NCBI RefSeq assembly: GCF_003258595.1
Contig: NZ_QHHQ01000001.1
Span: forward strand, 1,488,001 to 1,552,000
Origin: Acuticoccus sediminis
GTDB taxonomy: Bacteria > Pseudomonadota > Alphaproteobacteria > Rhizobiales > Amorphaceae
Direction of reading: 5' to 3'
DNA: 64,000 nt
The translations under genes were made by a program, and so were the position numbers. Position 1 is the first letter of the stretch; every line of letters starts with the position of its first letter. This document shows positions 47,161 through 55,014 of this stretch, in pieces. The notes under the pieces are model-generated. The model had not been told where the DNA came from, made no database searches, and saw only the letters and a program-made list of their open reading frames with translations.

Positions 47161-48302
47161 CCCCCGGATCCGTCGCCATCGTCGGGGCCGCCGAGTCCAC
47201 CAGGATGGGCAAGGTGCCCGAGCTCTCCCAGCTCTCCCTGCACGCCGACGCCGCCCTCAACGCGCTCGACGACTGCGGTCTGACGCTGCAGGACATCGAC
47301 GGCCTCGCAACCGCCGGTCAGGACCCGTCGGACGTGGTCCAGCACCTCGGCCTCAACCCGACCTGGGTGGACGGCACGTCCGTCGGCGGCTGCTCCTTCA
47401 TGGTCCATGTGCGCCACGCCGTGGCGGCGCTGGAGTCGGGGCTCTGCACCACCGCGCTCATCACCCATGGCGAGAGCGGGCGCAGCCAGGTCGGGCGGCT
47501 GATGCGGGCGATCTTCCCGTCCGCGAACCAGCTCAACTTCGAGGCACCCTACGGCGTCACCCTCCCGCCGACGCGCTTCACAATCCCGGTCATGCGGATG
47601 ATGAAGGAGACCGGGCTGACATTGGAGCAGCTCGCGACGGTTGCCGTGGTGCAGCGCGAGTGGGCCGCCTTCCACCCGCGCGCGATGTACCGCGATCCGA
47701 TCACCGTCGACGACGTCCTGAACTCCAAGATGATCGCCGACCCCTTCCGCATCCTCATGTGCTGCCTTGTGACGGACGCGGGCGGGGCGCTGATCCTCAC
47801 GAAGTCCGACCGCGCCAGGGACTTCCCCACGAAGCCCGTCTACGTGCGCGGCGCGGGAGAGAGCGCGGAGACCGCGATGATCTCGCAGATGGAGGACTTC
47901 ACCTCCTCCCGAGCCTTCCGCGTCTCCGGGAAGGCGGCGTTCGAGTCGGCCGGGATCACCCATGCCGACGTCGACCACCTGATGATCTACGACGCGTTCG
48001 CCCACCTGCCGGTCTACGGGCTCGAGGACCTCGGCTTCGTCGGGCGCGGCGAGGGCGGGCCCTTCATCGCCGAGGGGAACACGCGGCCGGGCGGCAAGCT
48101 GCCGCTCAACACCAACGGCGGCGGGCTCTCCTACCAGCACTCGGGCATGTACGGCATGTTCGCGCTGCAGGAGAGCGTCAGGCAGATGCGCGGCATCTCG
48201 CCGGCGCAGGTGCCGGGCGCGAAGATCTCCGTCGCGCACGGTGTCGGCGGCATGTTCCATGCGGCGGGCACCGTGGTCCTGACCAACGAGGCGCAGTTCT
48301 AA
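47157..48302 (+). CDS. Thiolase-fold protein, DUF35 partner (lipid-transfer/SCP2-thiolase type)
   Basis: A 381-residue thiolase-fold protein of the SCP2-thiolase/Ltp group. A cysteine in SVGGCSFMVHVRHAVAAL (about residue 82) lies near the thiolase nucleophile position, while the usual C-terminal CxGxG is replaced by AHGVGGMFH. Such proteins with a DUF35 partner act as acyl-CoA thiolases or, in steroid side-chain pathways, as retro-aldolases; which applies is not decided by the sequence. Overlaps the DUF35 gene and is followed by enoyl-CoA hydratase after 39 bases. Confidence 0.85.
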   Translation: MTPGSVAIVGAAESTRMGKVPELSQLSLHADAALNALDDCGLTLQDIDGLATAGQDPSDVVQHLGLNPTWVDGTSVGGCSFMVHVRHAVAALESGLCTTALITHGESGRSQVGRLMRAIFPSANQLNFEAPYGVTLPPTRFTIPVMRMMKETGLTLEQLATVAVVQREWAAFHPRAMYRDPITVDDVLNSKMIADPFRILMCCLVTDAGGALILTKSDRARDFPTKPVYVRGAGESAETAMISQMEDFTSSRAFRVSGKAAFESAGITHADVDHLMIYDAFAHLPVYGLEDLGFVGRGEGGPFIAEGNTRPGGKLPLNTNGGGLSYQHSGMYGMFALQESVRQMRGISPAQVPGAKISVAHGVGGMFHAAGTVVLTNEAQF

Positions 48303-48341
48303 CCGGGGCCCCATGCCCCCAACAACGACGGGAAGACCCCG

Positions 48342-49124
48342 ATGGCACGTGTCGAAACCCACCAGGACGGCGCCGTCCTGACGCTCGTCAACAACGACCC
48401 GGCGAGCCGCAACTCCCTCGTGGAGGAGGTCTACGTCGGCCTCACCGATGCGCTGAAGGCGGCGGAGGCGGACCCGGCGGTGCGCGCCGTGGTGCTGACG
48501 GGGGCCGGCGGGTTCTTCTGCTCCGGCGGCAACATCCAGAGCCTGAAGGAGCGCGTCGGCAGCGACTACGCCACCCGCCGGCGCAACGTGGAGAGGCTGC
48601 ACGGCCTCATCCGCACGATGCGCAATCTTCGCCTGCCGATCATCGCGGCGGTCGAAGGGGGCGCGGCCGGGGCCGGGGCGTCGCTGGCGGCGGCGTCGGA
48701 CCTCATCGTCGCGTCGAGCTCGTCCTACATGTCGATCGCCTACGTGAAGATCGGGCTGACGCCGGACGGCGGGGCGACCGTCTTCTTCGGCAGGGCGCTG
48801 CCGCGCCAGCTGGTGCAGGAGATGGTATGGACCGGCGACCGGGTGCCGGCCGAGCGGCTTCACGCGCTGGGGTTCGTCAACCGCCTCGCCGAGCCGGGGT
48901 CCGCGCTCGCCGACGCGCAGGCCTGGGCGGCCGAACTCGCCAGGGGTCCGGCGCAGGCGATCGCGCGGGGCAAGGCGCTCGTGAACAACGCGGCGACCGC
49001 CTCGATGGACGAGCAGCTCGACCTCGAGGCATCCGGCATCGCCGATGCCCTCGGCGGCGACGAGGCGCAGGAAGGCCTCAACGCCTTCCTGGAGAAGCGC
49101 CCCGCCGACTTTACCCGAGTGTGA
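48342..49124 (+). CDS. Enoyl-CoA hydratase/isomerase family protein
   Basis: A 260-residue crotonase. Oxyanion-hole segments FFCSGGNIQSL (about 60-70) and GGAAGAGASLAAASDLIVA (about 108-126) are clear. The usual hydratase Glu pair is not fully visible: after the second loop the sequence reads YMSIAYVKIGLTPDGG, where PDGG with Asp is the isomerase/hydrolase-type pattern. It could hydrate, isomerise or open a ring of an enoyl-CoA. Start ATG with GGAAG upstream; the 3' end overlaps the convergent membrane gene by 14 bases. Confidence 0.88.
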   Translation: MARVETHQDGAVLTLVNNDPASRNSLVEEVYVGLTDALKAAEADPAVRAVVLTGAGGFFCSGGNIQSLKERVGSDYATRRRNVERLHGLIRTMRNLRLPIIAAVEGGAAGAGASLAAASDLIVASSSSYMSIAYVKIGLTPDGGATVFFGRALPRQLVQEMVWTGDRVPAERLHALGFVNRLAEPGSALADAQAWAAELARGPAQAIARGKALVNNAATASMDEQLDLEASGIADALGGDEAQEGLNAFLEKRPADFTRV

Positions 49125-50577
49125 GCGGCACGAAGACCGTCTCGATGGTGCCGATGAAGATCACCGAGGCGGCGTAGACCGAGAGATTGTAGACCCAGTT
49201 CCACCCCCACGAGAGACGCAGCGTCGGGATTCCCGTGAGACGGGAGAGAATCAGCGGCGCTGCGGTGAACTGGGAGGCGGTGAGCGACAGCGCCCAGCCG
49301 ACGCTGAGCGACATGACCATCGCGAGCGGCGAGATCGGCAACGCGCCGAGCGCCTGGTAGGACGCGGCGAGGCAGACACCCACGACGATGGGCGTCAGCG
49401 CGATCTGCGCCGCGAGGATGATCAGCGCGGGCACCGCGGCGATGATCAGCACCTTGCCGGCCGGTCCGAGGCCGAGCGTCCATGCGAGCGCGTCGGTCGG
49501 CAGCAGCGCGCCCAGCATGGTGCCGATGAAGCCCGCCGAGGCGAGCGTCATCGCTTCCGGCGCCGAGCGCGGCAGCGACCGCATCACGATGCGGCCCATG
49601 CGGTGGGCCACCATCGCCGCCCGTTCCCGCGCGGGGAGCCTCGCGTTCTGAGTCGCGATCCAGGCGACGGTGAGGAAGGGCGCGGTCAGCATCAGCGCCG
49701 GCACGACCTCGATGTGCATCGCCGGGGCCAGGATGCCGGCGGCCGCGATCAGCACGGCGACGACGATCGCGAGGTCGCGGACGGCGCGCTTCGGCAGGGG
49801 CAGCGGCGGGCGGCGCTGGGGGAGGGCGCCGGCCATCGAGAGGCCGCGGCTGATCGCGCGCCCCTCGATCTGGTCCTGCGCCCAGCCGATCGCGAGCCAG
49901 ATCATCGCCAGCGTGAAGCCGAAGACGAGGATCGCCGAGTGGGAGGCGCCGGGGAAGAGGTTGCCGAGGAGCGCCTGCGTCACCGTCGTCGGCGAGAACA
50001 TCACGACGATGGCGAAGCCCCGCAGGGTCGCGGCGTACTGGCGGCGCTCCTTGATGGCGGTGACGTCCGGCGTGTCGCCCGCGGCCTTCGCGGCGTTGAC
50101 GCCGGCCTGGATCAGCGGCGCCAGGAGCGAAAGGGCGCCGACGTTGGCGAGGGCCGCGAGGACCGCCGAGCCGATGGCGATGGCCCCGTAGCGGCGACTC
50201 GGCGGCTGGCGCGTCAGGTACTGGCCGAGGTGGTCGATGGCGAGGGAGGTCGACGCCGGCTCGCGCATGATCCCGATCAGCACCATGAACGCGGCGAGGA
50301 AGCACGACTGCTGGATCCCCTTCCACATCACCGCCCCCGGGTCGGGCAGCACGAAGATGCCGATGATCGCGAGGATGACGGCGGCGGTGGCGAGCACCCG
50401 TTCACGCGTGGTGATCAGCGCCTGGCCGACGAGGAGGAACGTGACGAGCAGGACCGCCGCTATCGCGGACGTCTCGAAATGGCCGGTGATGCGTGCCGCC
50501 AGTCCGAAAACCGCCGTGAGGAAGAGAGTGATGGCGGTCAGGCGTTTGAAGGGGCCGAGCGGCGCGTCGTTGTCCAT
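49111..50577 (-). CDS. Multi-pass membrane protein, ion-transporter-like, in the MarR operon
   Basis: A 488-residue inner-membrane protein with about 11-13 hydrophobic segments and two re-entrant-like loops in each half (VGALSLLAPLIQ, SPTTVTQALLGNLFPGASHS, and late QFTAAPLILSRLTG), the appearance of secondary transporters of the ion-transporter superfamily. I do not recognise the subfamily. Located directly downstream of marR (16 bases) on the same strand and facing the enoyl-CoA hydratase, it may import the substrate of the acyl-CoA cluster. ATG at 50577 is chosen at the start of the conserved part; the frame opens to 50661. Confidence 0.75.
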   Translation of the reverse strand: MDNDAPLGPFKRLTAITLFLTAVFGLAARITGHFETSAIAAVLLVTFLLVGQALITTRERVLATAAVILAIIGIFVLPDPGAVMWKGIQQSCFLAAFMVLIGIMREPASTSLAIDHLGQYLTRQPPSRRYGAIAIGSAVLAALANVGALSLLAPLIQAGVNAAKAAGDTPDVTAIKERRQYAATLRGFAIVVMFSPTTVTQALLGNLFPGASHSAILVFGFTLAMIWLAIGWAQDQIEGRAISRGLSMAGALPQRRPPLPLPKRAVRDLAIVVAVLIAAAGILAPAMHIEVVPALMLTAPFLTVAWIATQNARLPARERAAMVAHRMGRIVMRSLPRSAPEAMTLASAGFIGTMLGALLPTDALAWTLGLGPAGKVLIIAAVPALIILAAQIALTPIVVGVCLAASYQALGALPISPLAMVMSLSVGWALSLTASQFTAAPLILSRLTGIPTLRLSWGWNWVYNLSVYAASVIFIGTIETVFVPLTLG

Positions 50578-50593
50578 AGACTCCGGGGTCAGG

Positions 50594-51088
50594 CTAGTCG
50601 GCGGCGCCGGGATCCTCGGCACCACCCTTGGGATCGCGGCAAGCTTCGCTGCGCAGGGCATTCTGGAGATTGAGGCGGATCGCCCGCAGTTTCTCCTCGA
50701 TGGCTTCGATCTCGTCCACCGTCATGCCCGCATAGGCGGTATCGTCGATCGCGGCGATCGCCTCGGCCATCGCGTCGAGCATCGGGTGGGCGCGCTCGGT
50801 GAGGTGGACGCGGTTGGCGCGCCGGTCGTTGGGATCGGTCTGCCGGGTGATGAGGCCGCGCGCCTCCAGCCGCTCGATGAGCCCGCCGGCCGCCGCCGCG
50901 CCGATCTCCAGTCTCGCGGCAATCTCCGACTGGGTGAGGCCATCCTCGCGGTAGAGGTGCGCGATCACCGACGACTGGCTCGACGTGAGGCCGTAGGGCT
51001 CCAGCATCCGGTCGAACAGTTTGGCCCTGAGCCGCGCGATCTCGCGGAACAGGAGGCGGTTGGTGGGCACGCCACGCGGCGGAGGCAC
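50594..51088 (-). CDS. MarR family transcriptional regulator
   Basis: A 164-residue MarR regulator with the winged helix LTSSQSSVIAHLYREDGLTQ, recognition helix QSEIAARLEIGAAAAGGLIE and wing DPNDRRANRVHLT. Such proteins release DNA on binding acyl-CoA or aromatic ligands. The start is uncertain: TTG at 51142, ATG at 51094 or GTG at 51088; GGGAG six bases before 51088 favours the last. It is divergent from the acyl-CoA dehydrogenases and probably represses them and the downstream transporter. Confidence 0.88.
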   Translation of the reverse strand: MPPPRGVPTNRLLFREIARLRAKLFDRMLEPYGLTSSQSSVIAHLYREDGLTQSEIAARLEIGAAAAGGLIERLEARGLITRQTDPNDRRANRVHLTERAHPMLDAMAEAIAAIDDTAYAGMTVDEIEAIEEKLRAIRLNLQNALRSEACRDPKGGAEDPGAAD

Positions 51089-51144
51089 TCGCATCTCCCG
51101 GTCGGGCGGCCGGGCCGCACGGAACCTGTTGAGATGCGACAATA

Positions 51145-51158
51145 ATACGCTGCCGTAT
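51145..51158. promoter_or_regulatory. Candidate MarR operator
   Basis: ATACG-CTGC-CGTAT dyad within an AT-rich stretch between the MarR gene and the first acyl-CoA dehydrogenase, where a shared operator is expected. Confidence 0.45.
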
Positions 51159-51260
51159 CGTTCGGCAAACCGGAGGCTTCGCGGCCTTCCCCTTCCGGAC
51201 GCCGTGTGGAATTCTGCAACGCAATATGTCGCCGGACGAACCGGCGCCCGAGGTGAGGAT

Positions 51261-52319
51261 ATGTCCGACAGTCTGTTGACCGATTCCGCGACCCAGGTGT
51301 TCGCGGATGCCGAGGAGGCGGCGCGCTGCCCCCGTGACGAAGCCGCCTGGTCCGCCGCCCTCTGGGCGCGCGTCGAGGAGGCCGGCTTCCCCGAAGCGCT
51401 GACCTACGACGAGTCGGACGGCATCACCACCGCCGACGCGCTCGGGATCGTGCGTGTCGCCGCCGCCCACGCCGCGCCGGTGCCGATCGGCGAGACGATG
51501 GTGGCGCACTGGCTCCTCGCCCGTGCCGGTGTCGCGGCGCCGTCTGGCCCGTTGACGGTCGGCCCCGTCGTCGCCGGCGAGGCGCTGACCGCCCGTGAGG
51601 GCGACGGCGCGCTCTACGTCGAGGGCCGCCTCTCCGGCGTTCCCTATGCCCGGTTTGCCGCCGGCGTCGTGGTGCTGGTGGAGGTCGAGGGGCGGACGCT
51701 CGCGGTCTGCCTGCGCGCCGAGGACATCGGCACCGAGCCGGGCCTCAACCTGGCATGCGAGGCGCGCGACGACGTCGTCGTGAAGACCGCCGTGCCGCCG
51801 GACCGGTTCGGCCCGTCGCCGACCGACGCGGCGGGGCTCTTCGCGATCGGGGCGACGTTGCGCAGCGTCGCGCTGGCGGGCGCGCTGGAGACGGTGCTGT
51901 CGCGCACCGTCGCCTACGCCGGCGAACGGGTGCAGTTCGGCCGGCCCATCGCCAAGTTCCAGGCCATCCAGCACAGCCTCGCCGAGATCGCCAGCGAGGC
52001 GGCCGCCGCCCGCGCCGCCGCCGACATGGCGAGCGAGGTGCTGACCGGGCCCGAGGCGCGCACACTCGCCGCCGTCGCGAAGGCGCGCACCGGCGAGGCG
52101 GCCACGAAGTCGGCCGGCCTCGCCCACCAGGTGCACGGGGCCATCGGCTTTACGCTGGAGCACTCGCTCCATCTCTATACCCAGCGCCTCTGGGCCTGGC
52201 GCGACGAGTTCGGCACCGAGGCGGACTGGTCTCTCGTCCTCGGCGAGGCGGCGCTTGAGGCGGGGCCTGCCGGCTACTGGCCGATGATCACCGACCTCGA
52301 CCACCGGGTGGGACTGTAA
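51261..52319 (+). CDS. Acyl-CoA dehydrogenase, first of a heteromeric pair
   Basis: A 352-residue acyl-CoA dehydrogenase homologue. The C-terminal half keeps the FAD-binding ERVQFGRPIAKFQAIQHSLA (about 230-250) and the region HGAIGFTLEHSLHLYTQRLW, which covers the usual catalytic-Glu loop, but it ends without the typical GGTxEIxR motif and the middle beta domain is weak. The next gene has the opposite pattern, so the pair probably makes a heteromeric enzyme as seen in steroid-type dehydrogenases. ATG at 51261; the gene ends four bases before its partner starts. Confidence 0.85.
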   Translation: MSDSLLTDSATQVFADAEEAARCPRDEAAWSAALWARVEEAGFPEALTYDESDGITTADALGIVRVAAAHAAPVPIGETMVAHWLLARAGVAAPSGPLTVGPVVAGEALTAREGDGALYVEGRLSGVPYARFAAGVVVLVEVEGRTLAVCLRAEDIGTEPGLNLACEARDDVVVKTAVPPDRFGPSPTDAAGLFAIGATLRSVALAGALETVLSRTVAYAGERVQFGRPIAKFQAIQHSLAEIASEAAAARAAADMASEVLTGPEARTLAAVAKARTGEAATKSAGLAHQVHGAIGFTLEHSLHLYTQRLWAWRDEFGTEADWSLVLGEAALEAGPAGYWPMITDLDHRVGL

Positions 52320-52323
52320 CGCC

Positions 52324-53469
52324 ATGGACCAGATCGCCTTCGCCCCGCCCGTCGACGACGCCGCCCTGCACGAACTGCGCCGGGAGGTCCGCGCCTTCCT
52401 CGCCGAAACCATCGGCGACCACGCGCCGGGCCAGCGCATCCGCTCCTGGATGGGCAACGACGCCGCCTTCTCCCGCGCCTGCGGCGAGGCGGGCTACCTC
52501 GGCATGACCTTCCCGACCCGCTACGGCGGGCAGGGGCGCACCTCGATGGAGCGCTACGTCGTGACCGAGGAGATGCTCGCCGCCGGCGCGCCGGTCGGCC
52601 TGCACTGGATCGCCGACCGCCAGTCCGGCCCGCTTCTGCTCCAGTACGGCACCGAGGAGCAGCGCCGGGAGATCCTGCCCCGGGTCGCCGCCGGGGAGTG
52701 CTACTTCTGCATCGGTATGTCGGAGCCGGACTCGGGGTCGGACCTCGCCGCCGCGCGCACCCGGGCCGAGCCGGTCGACGGCGGCTTCGTCATCAACGGC
52801 ACCAAGGTCTGGACGACGAACGCCCACCTCGCCCACTACATGATCCTCTTCTGCAAGACGGAGGCGGCGGAGGACCGGCACGGCGGCGCGAGCCAGCTTC
52901 TCATCGACCTGTCGACCCCCGGCATCACCATCAGCCCGATCCTCAACATGGCCGGCAAGCACGAGTTCAACGAGGTCAGCTTTCGGGACGTCTTCGTGCC
53001 GGAGACCGCGCTGATCGGTACCCGCGGCGGGGGCTGGGCCCAGGTGATGGGCGAACTCGCCTTCGAGCGCAGCGGTCCGGAGCGCTTCCTGTCGACCTTC
53101 GCGGTGCTGGTCGAGCTCATCCGCCACGCCTCCGCCGAACCGACGCGCGAGGCGAAGATCGCGGTCGGCCGGCTGACGGCGCACCTCGTCACGATGCGGC
53201 GCATGTCGCGCTCGGTGGCGGGGCTCCTGCAGGCGGGGGAGAACCCGTCGCTGCAGGCGACCATCGTCAAGGATCTCGGCGCCGTGTTCGAGCAGGACCT
53301 GCCGGAGATTGCCCGGCTCCTCGTCCCCCGGCCGGTCGGGCGCGCGGGACAGAGCGACTACGAGGCGGTGCTCGACTACGCCATCCTCCACGCCCCGTCG
53401 TTCTCCCTGCGCGGCGGCACGCGGGAGATCCTGCGCGGCATCATCGCCCGGGGGCTGGGCCTGCGCTGA
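52324..53469 (+). CDS. Acyl-CoA dehydrogenase, second of a heteromeric pair
   Basis: A 381-residue acyl-CoA dehydrogenase homologue. The N-terminal and middle domains are well kept (YFCIGMSEPDSGSDLAAART near 125-145, INGTKVWTTNAHLA near 160) and the C-terminal SLRGGTREILRGIIARGLG is intact, but the QFG-type FAD-binding segment of the C-terminal domain is missing (RSGPERFLSTFAVLVE instead). This complements the upstream gene. It should oxidise an acyl-CoA of the pathway at the alpha-beta position. Confidence 0.88.
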   Translation: MDQIAFAPPVDDAALHELRREVRAFLAETIGDHAPGQRIRSWMGNDAAFSRACGEAGYLGMTFPTRYGGQGRTSMERYVVTEEMLAAGAPVGLHWIADRQSGPLLLQYGTEEQRREILPRVAAGECYFCIGMSEPDSGSDLAAARTRAEPVDGGFVINGTKVWTTNAHLAHYMILFCKTEAAEDRHGGASQLLIDLSTPGITISPILNMAGKHEFNEVSFRDVFVPETALIGTRGGGWAQVMGELAFERSGPERFLSTFAVLVELIRHASAEPTREAKIAVGRLTAHLVTMRRMSRSVAGLLQAGENPSLQATIVKDLGAVFEQDLPEIARLLVPRPVGRAGQSDYEAVLDYAILHAPSFSLRGGTREILRGIIARGLGLR

Positions 53470-53484
53470 TGCCGCGGCGCGGCG

Positions 53485-53925
53485 TCAGGCCATCGCGCTG
53501 GCGAGGGCGTCGCGCATGCGGTCCGGCCAGGCGGCCGGGCGGCGCGTGTCGCGGTCGACGAGAACGTGGGTGAAGTGCGCCTCGGCGGCCGCGGTGGCGC
53601 CCTCCTCGGTCGGCGCCTCGAAGAGGCCGGCGTGCCAGGTGACGCTGGAATTGCCGATCCGCGCCACCTTCAGCGCCACGACGACGTCCTGCGGGAAGGA
53701 GAGCGGCGCGTGGTACCGGCACCCCGTCTCCACCACCAGCGCGATCACCGGGCCGGAGTGGATGTCGATCCCCGCCCGGGCGATCATGAACCGGTTCACC
53801 GCGGTGTCGATGAAGCCGTAGTACGCCGCGTTGTTGATGTGGCCGTAGATGTCGTTGTCGGCCCACCGCGTGGTGAACGTCTCGCTCAGCGGGTAGTCCG
53901 ACAGGCGGGAGGGCGGTGGTCGCAT
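53485..53925 (-). CDS. 4HBT/YbgC-type acyl-CoA thioesterase
   Basis: A 146-residue hotdog-fold thioesterase with the active-site Asp in RWADNDIYGHINNAAYYGF (residues about 20-38). It hydrolyses acyl-CoA and so could release CoA from dead-end intermediates of the acyl-CoA cluster. ATG at 53925 with GGAAGGA six bases upstream is preferred to an ATG nine codons earlier. It is convergent with the dehydrogenase pair, 15 bases away. Confidence 0.88.
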   Translation of the reverse strand: MRPPPSRLSDYPLSETFTTRWADNDIYGHINNAAYYGFIDTAVNRFMIARAGIDIHSGPVIALVVETGCRYHAPLSFPQDVVVALKVARIGNSSVTWHAGLFEAPTEEGATAAAEAHFTHVLVDRDTRRPAAWPDRMRDALASAMA

Positions 53926-54037
53926 CGAAGGTCCTTCCAGCATGCCCCTCAATCATAACCGAAAATCATGACGCCGGGACAACCGTTCGGCGAGTTTCAC
54001 CAGCCGTGTGCGCCGCGAGGCGGCCGGGCGTGTCGCG

Positions 54038-54976
54038 TCACTGCGCGGCGACCGTGGTCTCCGGGGCTCCGGCGCGGGCGGTGAGGGTGCGCAGCAGGAT
54101 CTCGTCGGTCCTGCGCATCACGTCCTCGTCGCGCAGCAGGTGGAAGCCCTTGAGGCTCACGGAGCGGGCGATCATCATTAGCCGGGTGGTGAAGTTGGTG
54201 ATCTTGCGGCCGCTCCGCTCGTCGAAGATCGCGTGTCCGGGGTCGATCCAGGTGCCGAGGTCGCGGATGTTGAAGCGGTCGAAGCGGCGCACGAGGTCGT
54301 CGCTGTCCCACTGGTGGTAGGTGTCCGGGAAGACGTGGTTCTCCACCGCCGAGCCGCCGTGCGACAGGTCCCCGGCGATGAGGTCGAGCCGCTTCGGATG
54401 GAAGTTCCGGTCGAGCTCGCCGTTCAGGATCGCCAGCGGGGCGCCCGTCGTGCGGTAGTCCTCGAGGCGGGGGACCGTCGGGCCGTAGTAGGAGACGTGC
54501 GCGGCGAAGGCATCGTCCGTCGGCGCGAACAGGCGGCGGATCTGCTCGTAGGCGGTGAGGATCGAGATCATCCCGCCGTAGGAGAAGCCGATGTTGTAGA
54601 TGCGCCTGCGGTCGACGTCCGGCCGGGCGGCGAGCCACGTGAGGGCCGCGAACGCGTCCGCCAGCATCATCGACTCGGTGACGTTGATGGCCCGGATGGG
54701 GTGGGCCGCGTTCTCGAACCCGCGCGTCTTGAACGAGTCGATCACCAGCGTGAGGAAGCCGTGCTGGGCGAGGAACCGGCCGTAGCGCCGCTCGCGCGAG
54801 GATTTCACGCCGCCGAGCCCCTCCGACACGACGACGGCGGGGAACGGTGGCTGGAAGGCGGTCGGGGTGTAGAGCTCGGCGGCCATCGACGTGCCGGCCT
54901 TTGAGCGACCATAGTCCGTCAGCACGAAGGGGCTGGTGGTGGGGATGGTCACGCGCTCGGCGCTGACGTCGTCCAT
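54038..54976 (-). CDS. Dienelactone hydrolase-like alpha/beta hydrolase
   Basis: A 312-residue alpha/beta hydrolase. The nucleophile elbow GFSYGG has Ser132; the acid and base lie in the regions LNGELDRNFHPKR (Asp) and FPDTYHQWDS (His), completing a triad. The family opens lactones or esters. Two starts are possible: ATG at 54976 (GGAGAG nine bases upstream) or ATG at 55015, which overlaps the GH3 stop (TGATG) and would couple the two. It is the last gene of the penicillin acylase-GH3 operon. Confidence 0.8.
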   Translation of the reverse strand: MDDVSAERVTIPTTSPFVLTDYGRSKAGTSMAAELYTPTAFQPPFPAVVVSEGLGGVKSSRERRYGRFLAQHGFLTLVIDSFKTRGFENAAHPIRAINVTESMMLADAFAALTWLAARPDVDRRRIYNIGFSYGGMISILTAYEQIRRLFAPTDDAFAAHVSYYGPTVPRLEDYRTTGAPLAILNGELDRNFHPKRLDLIAGDLSHGGSAVENHVFPDTYHQWDSDDLVRRFDRFNIRDLGTWIDPGHAIFDERSGRKITNFTTRLMMIARSVSLKGFHLLRDEDVMRRTDEILLRTLTARAGAPETTVAAQ

Positions 54977-55014
54977 GTTTCCGGGCTCTCCTGTGTCGCG
55001 AGGCGGCTCGTTCA

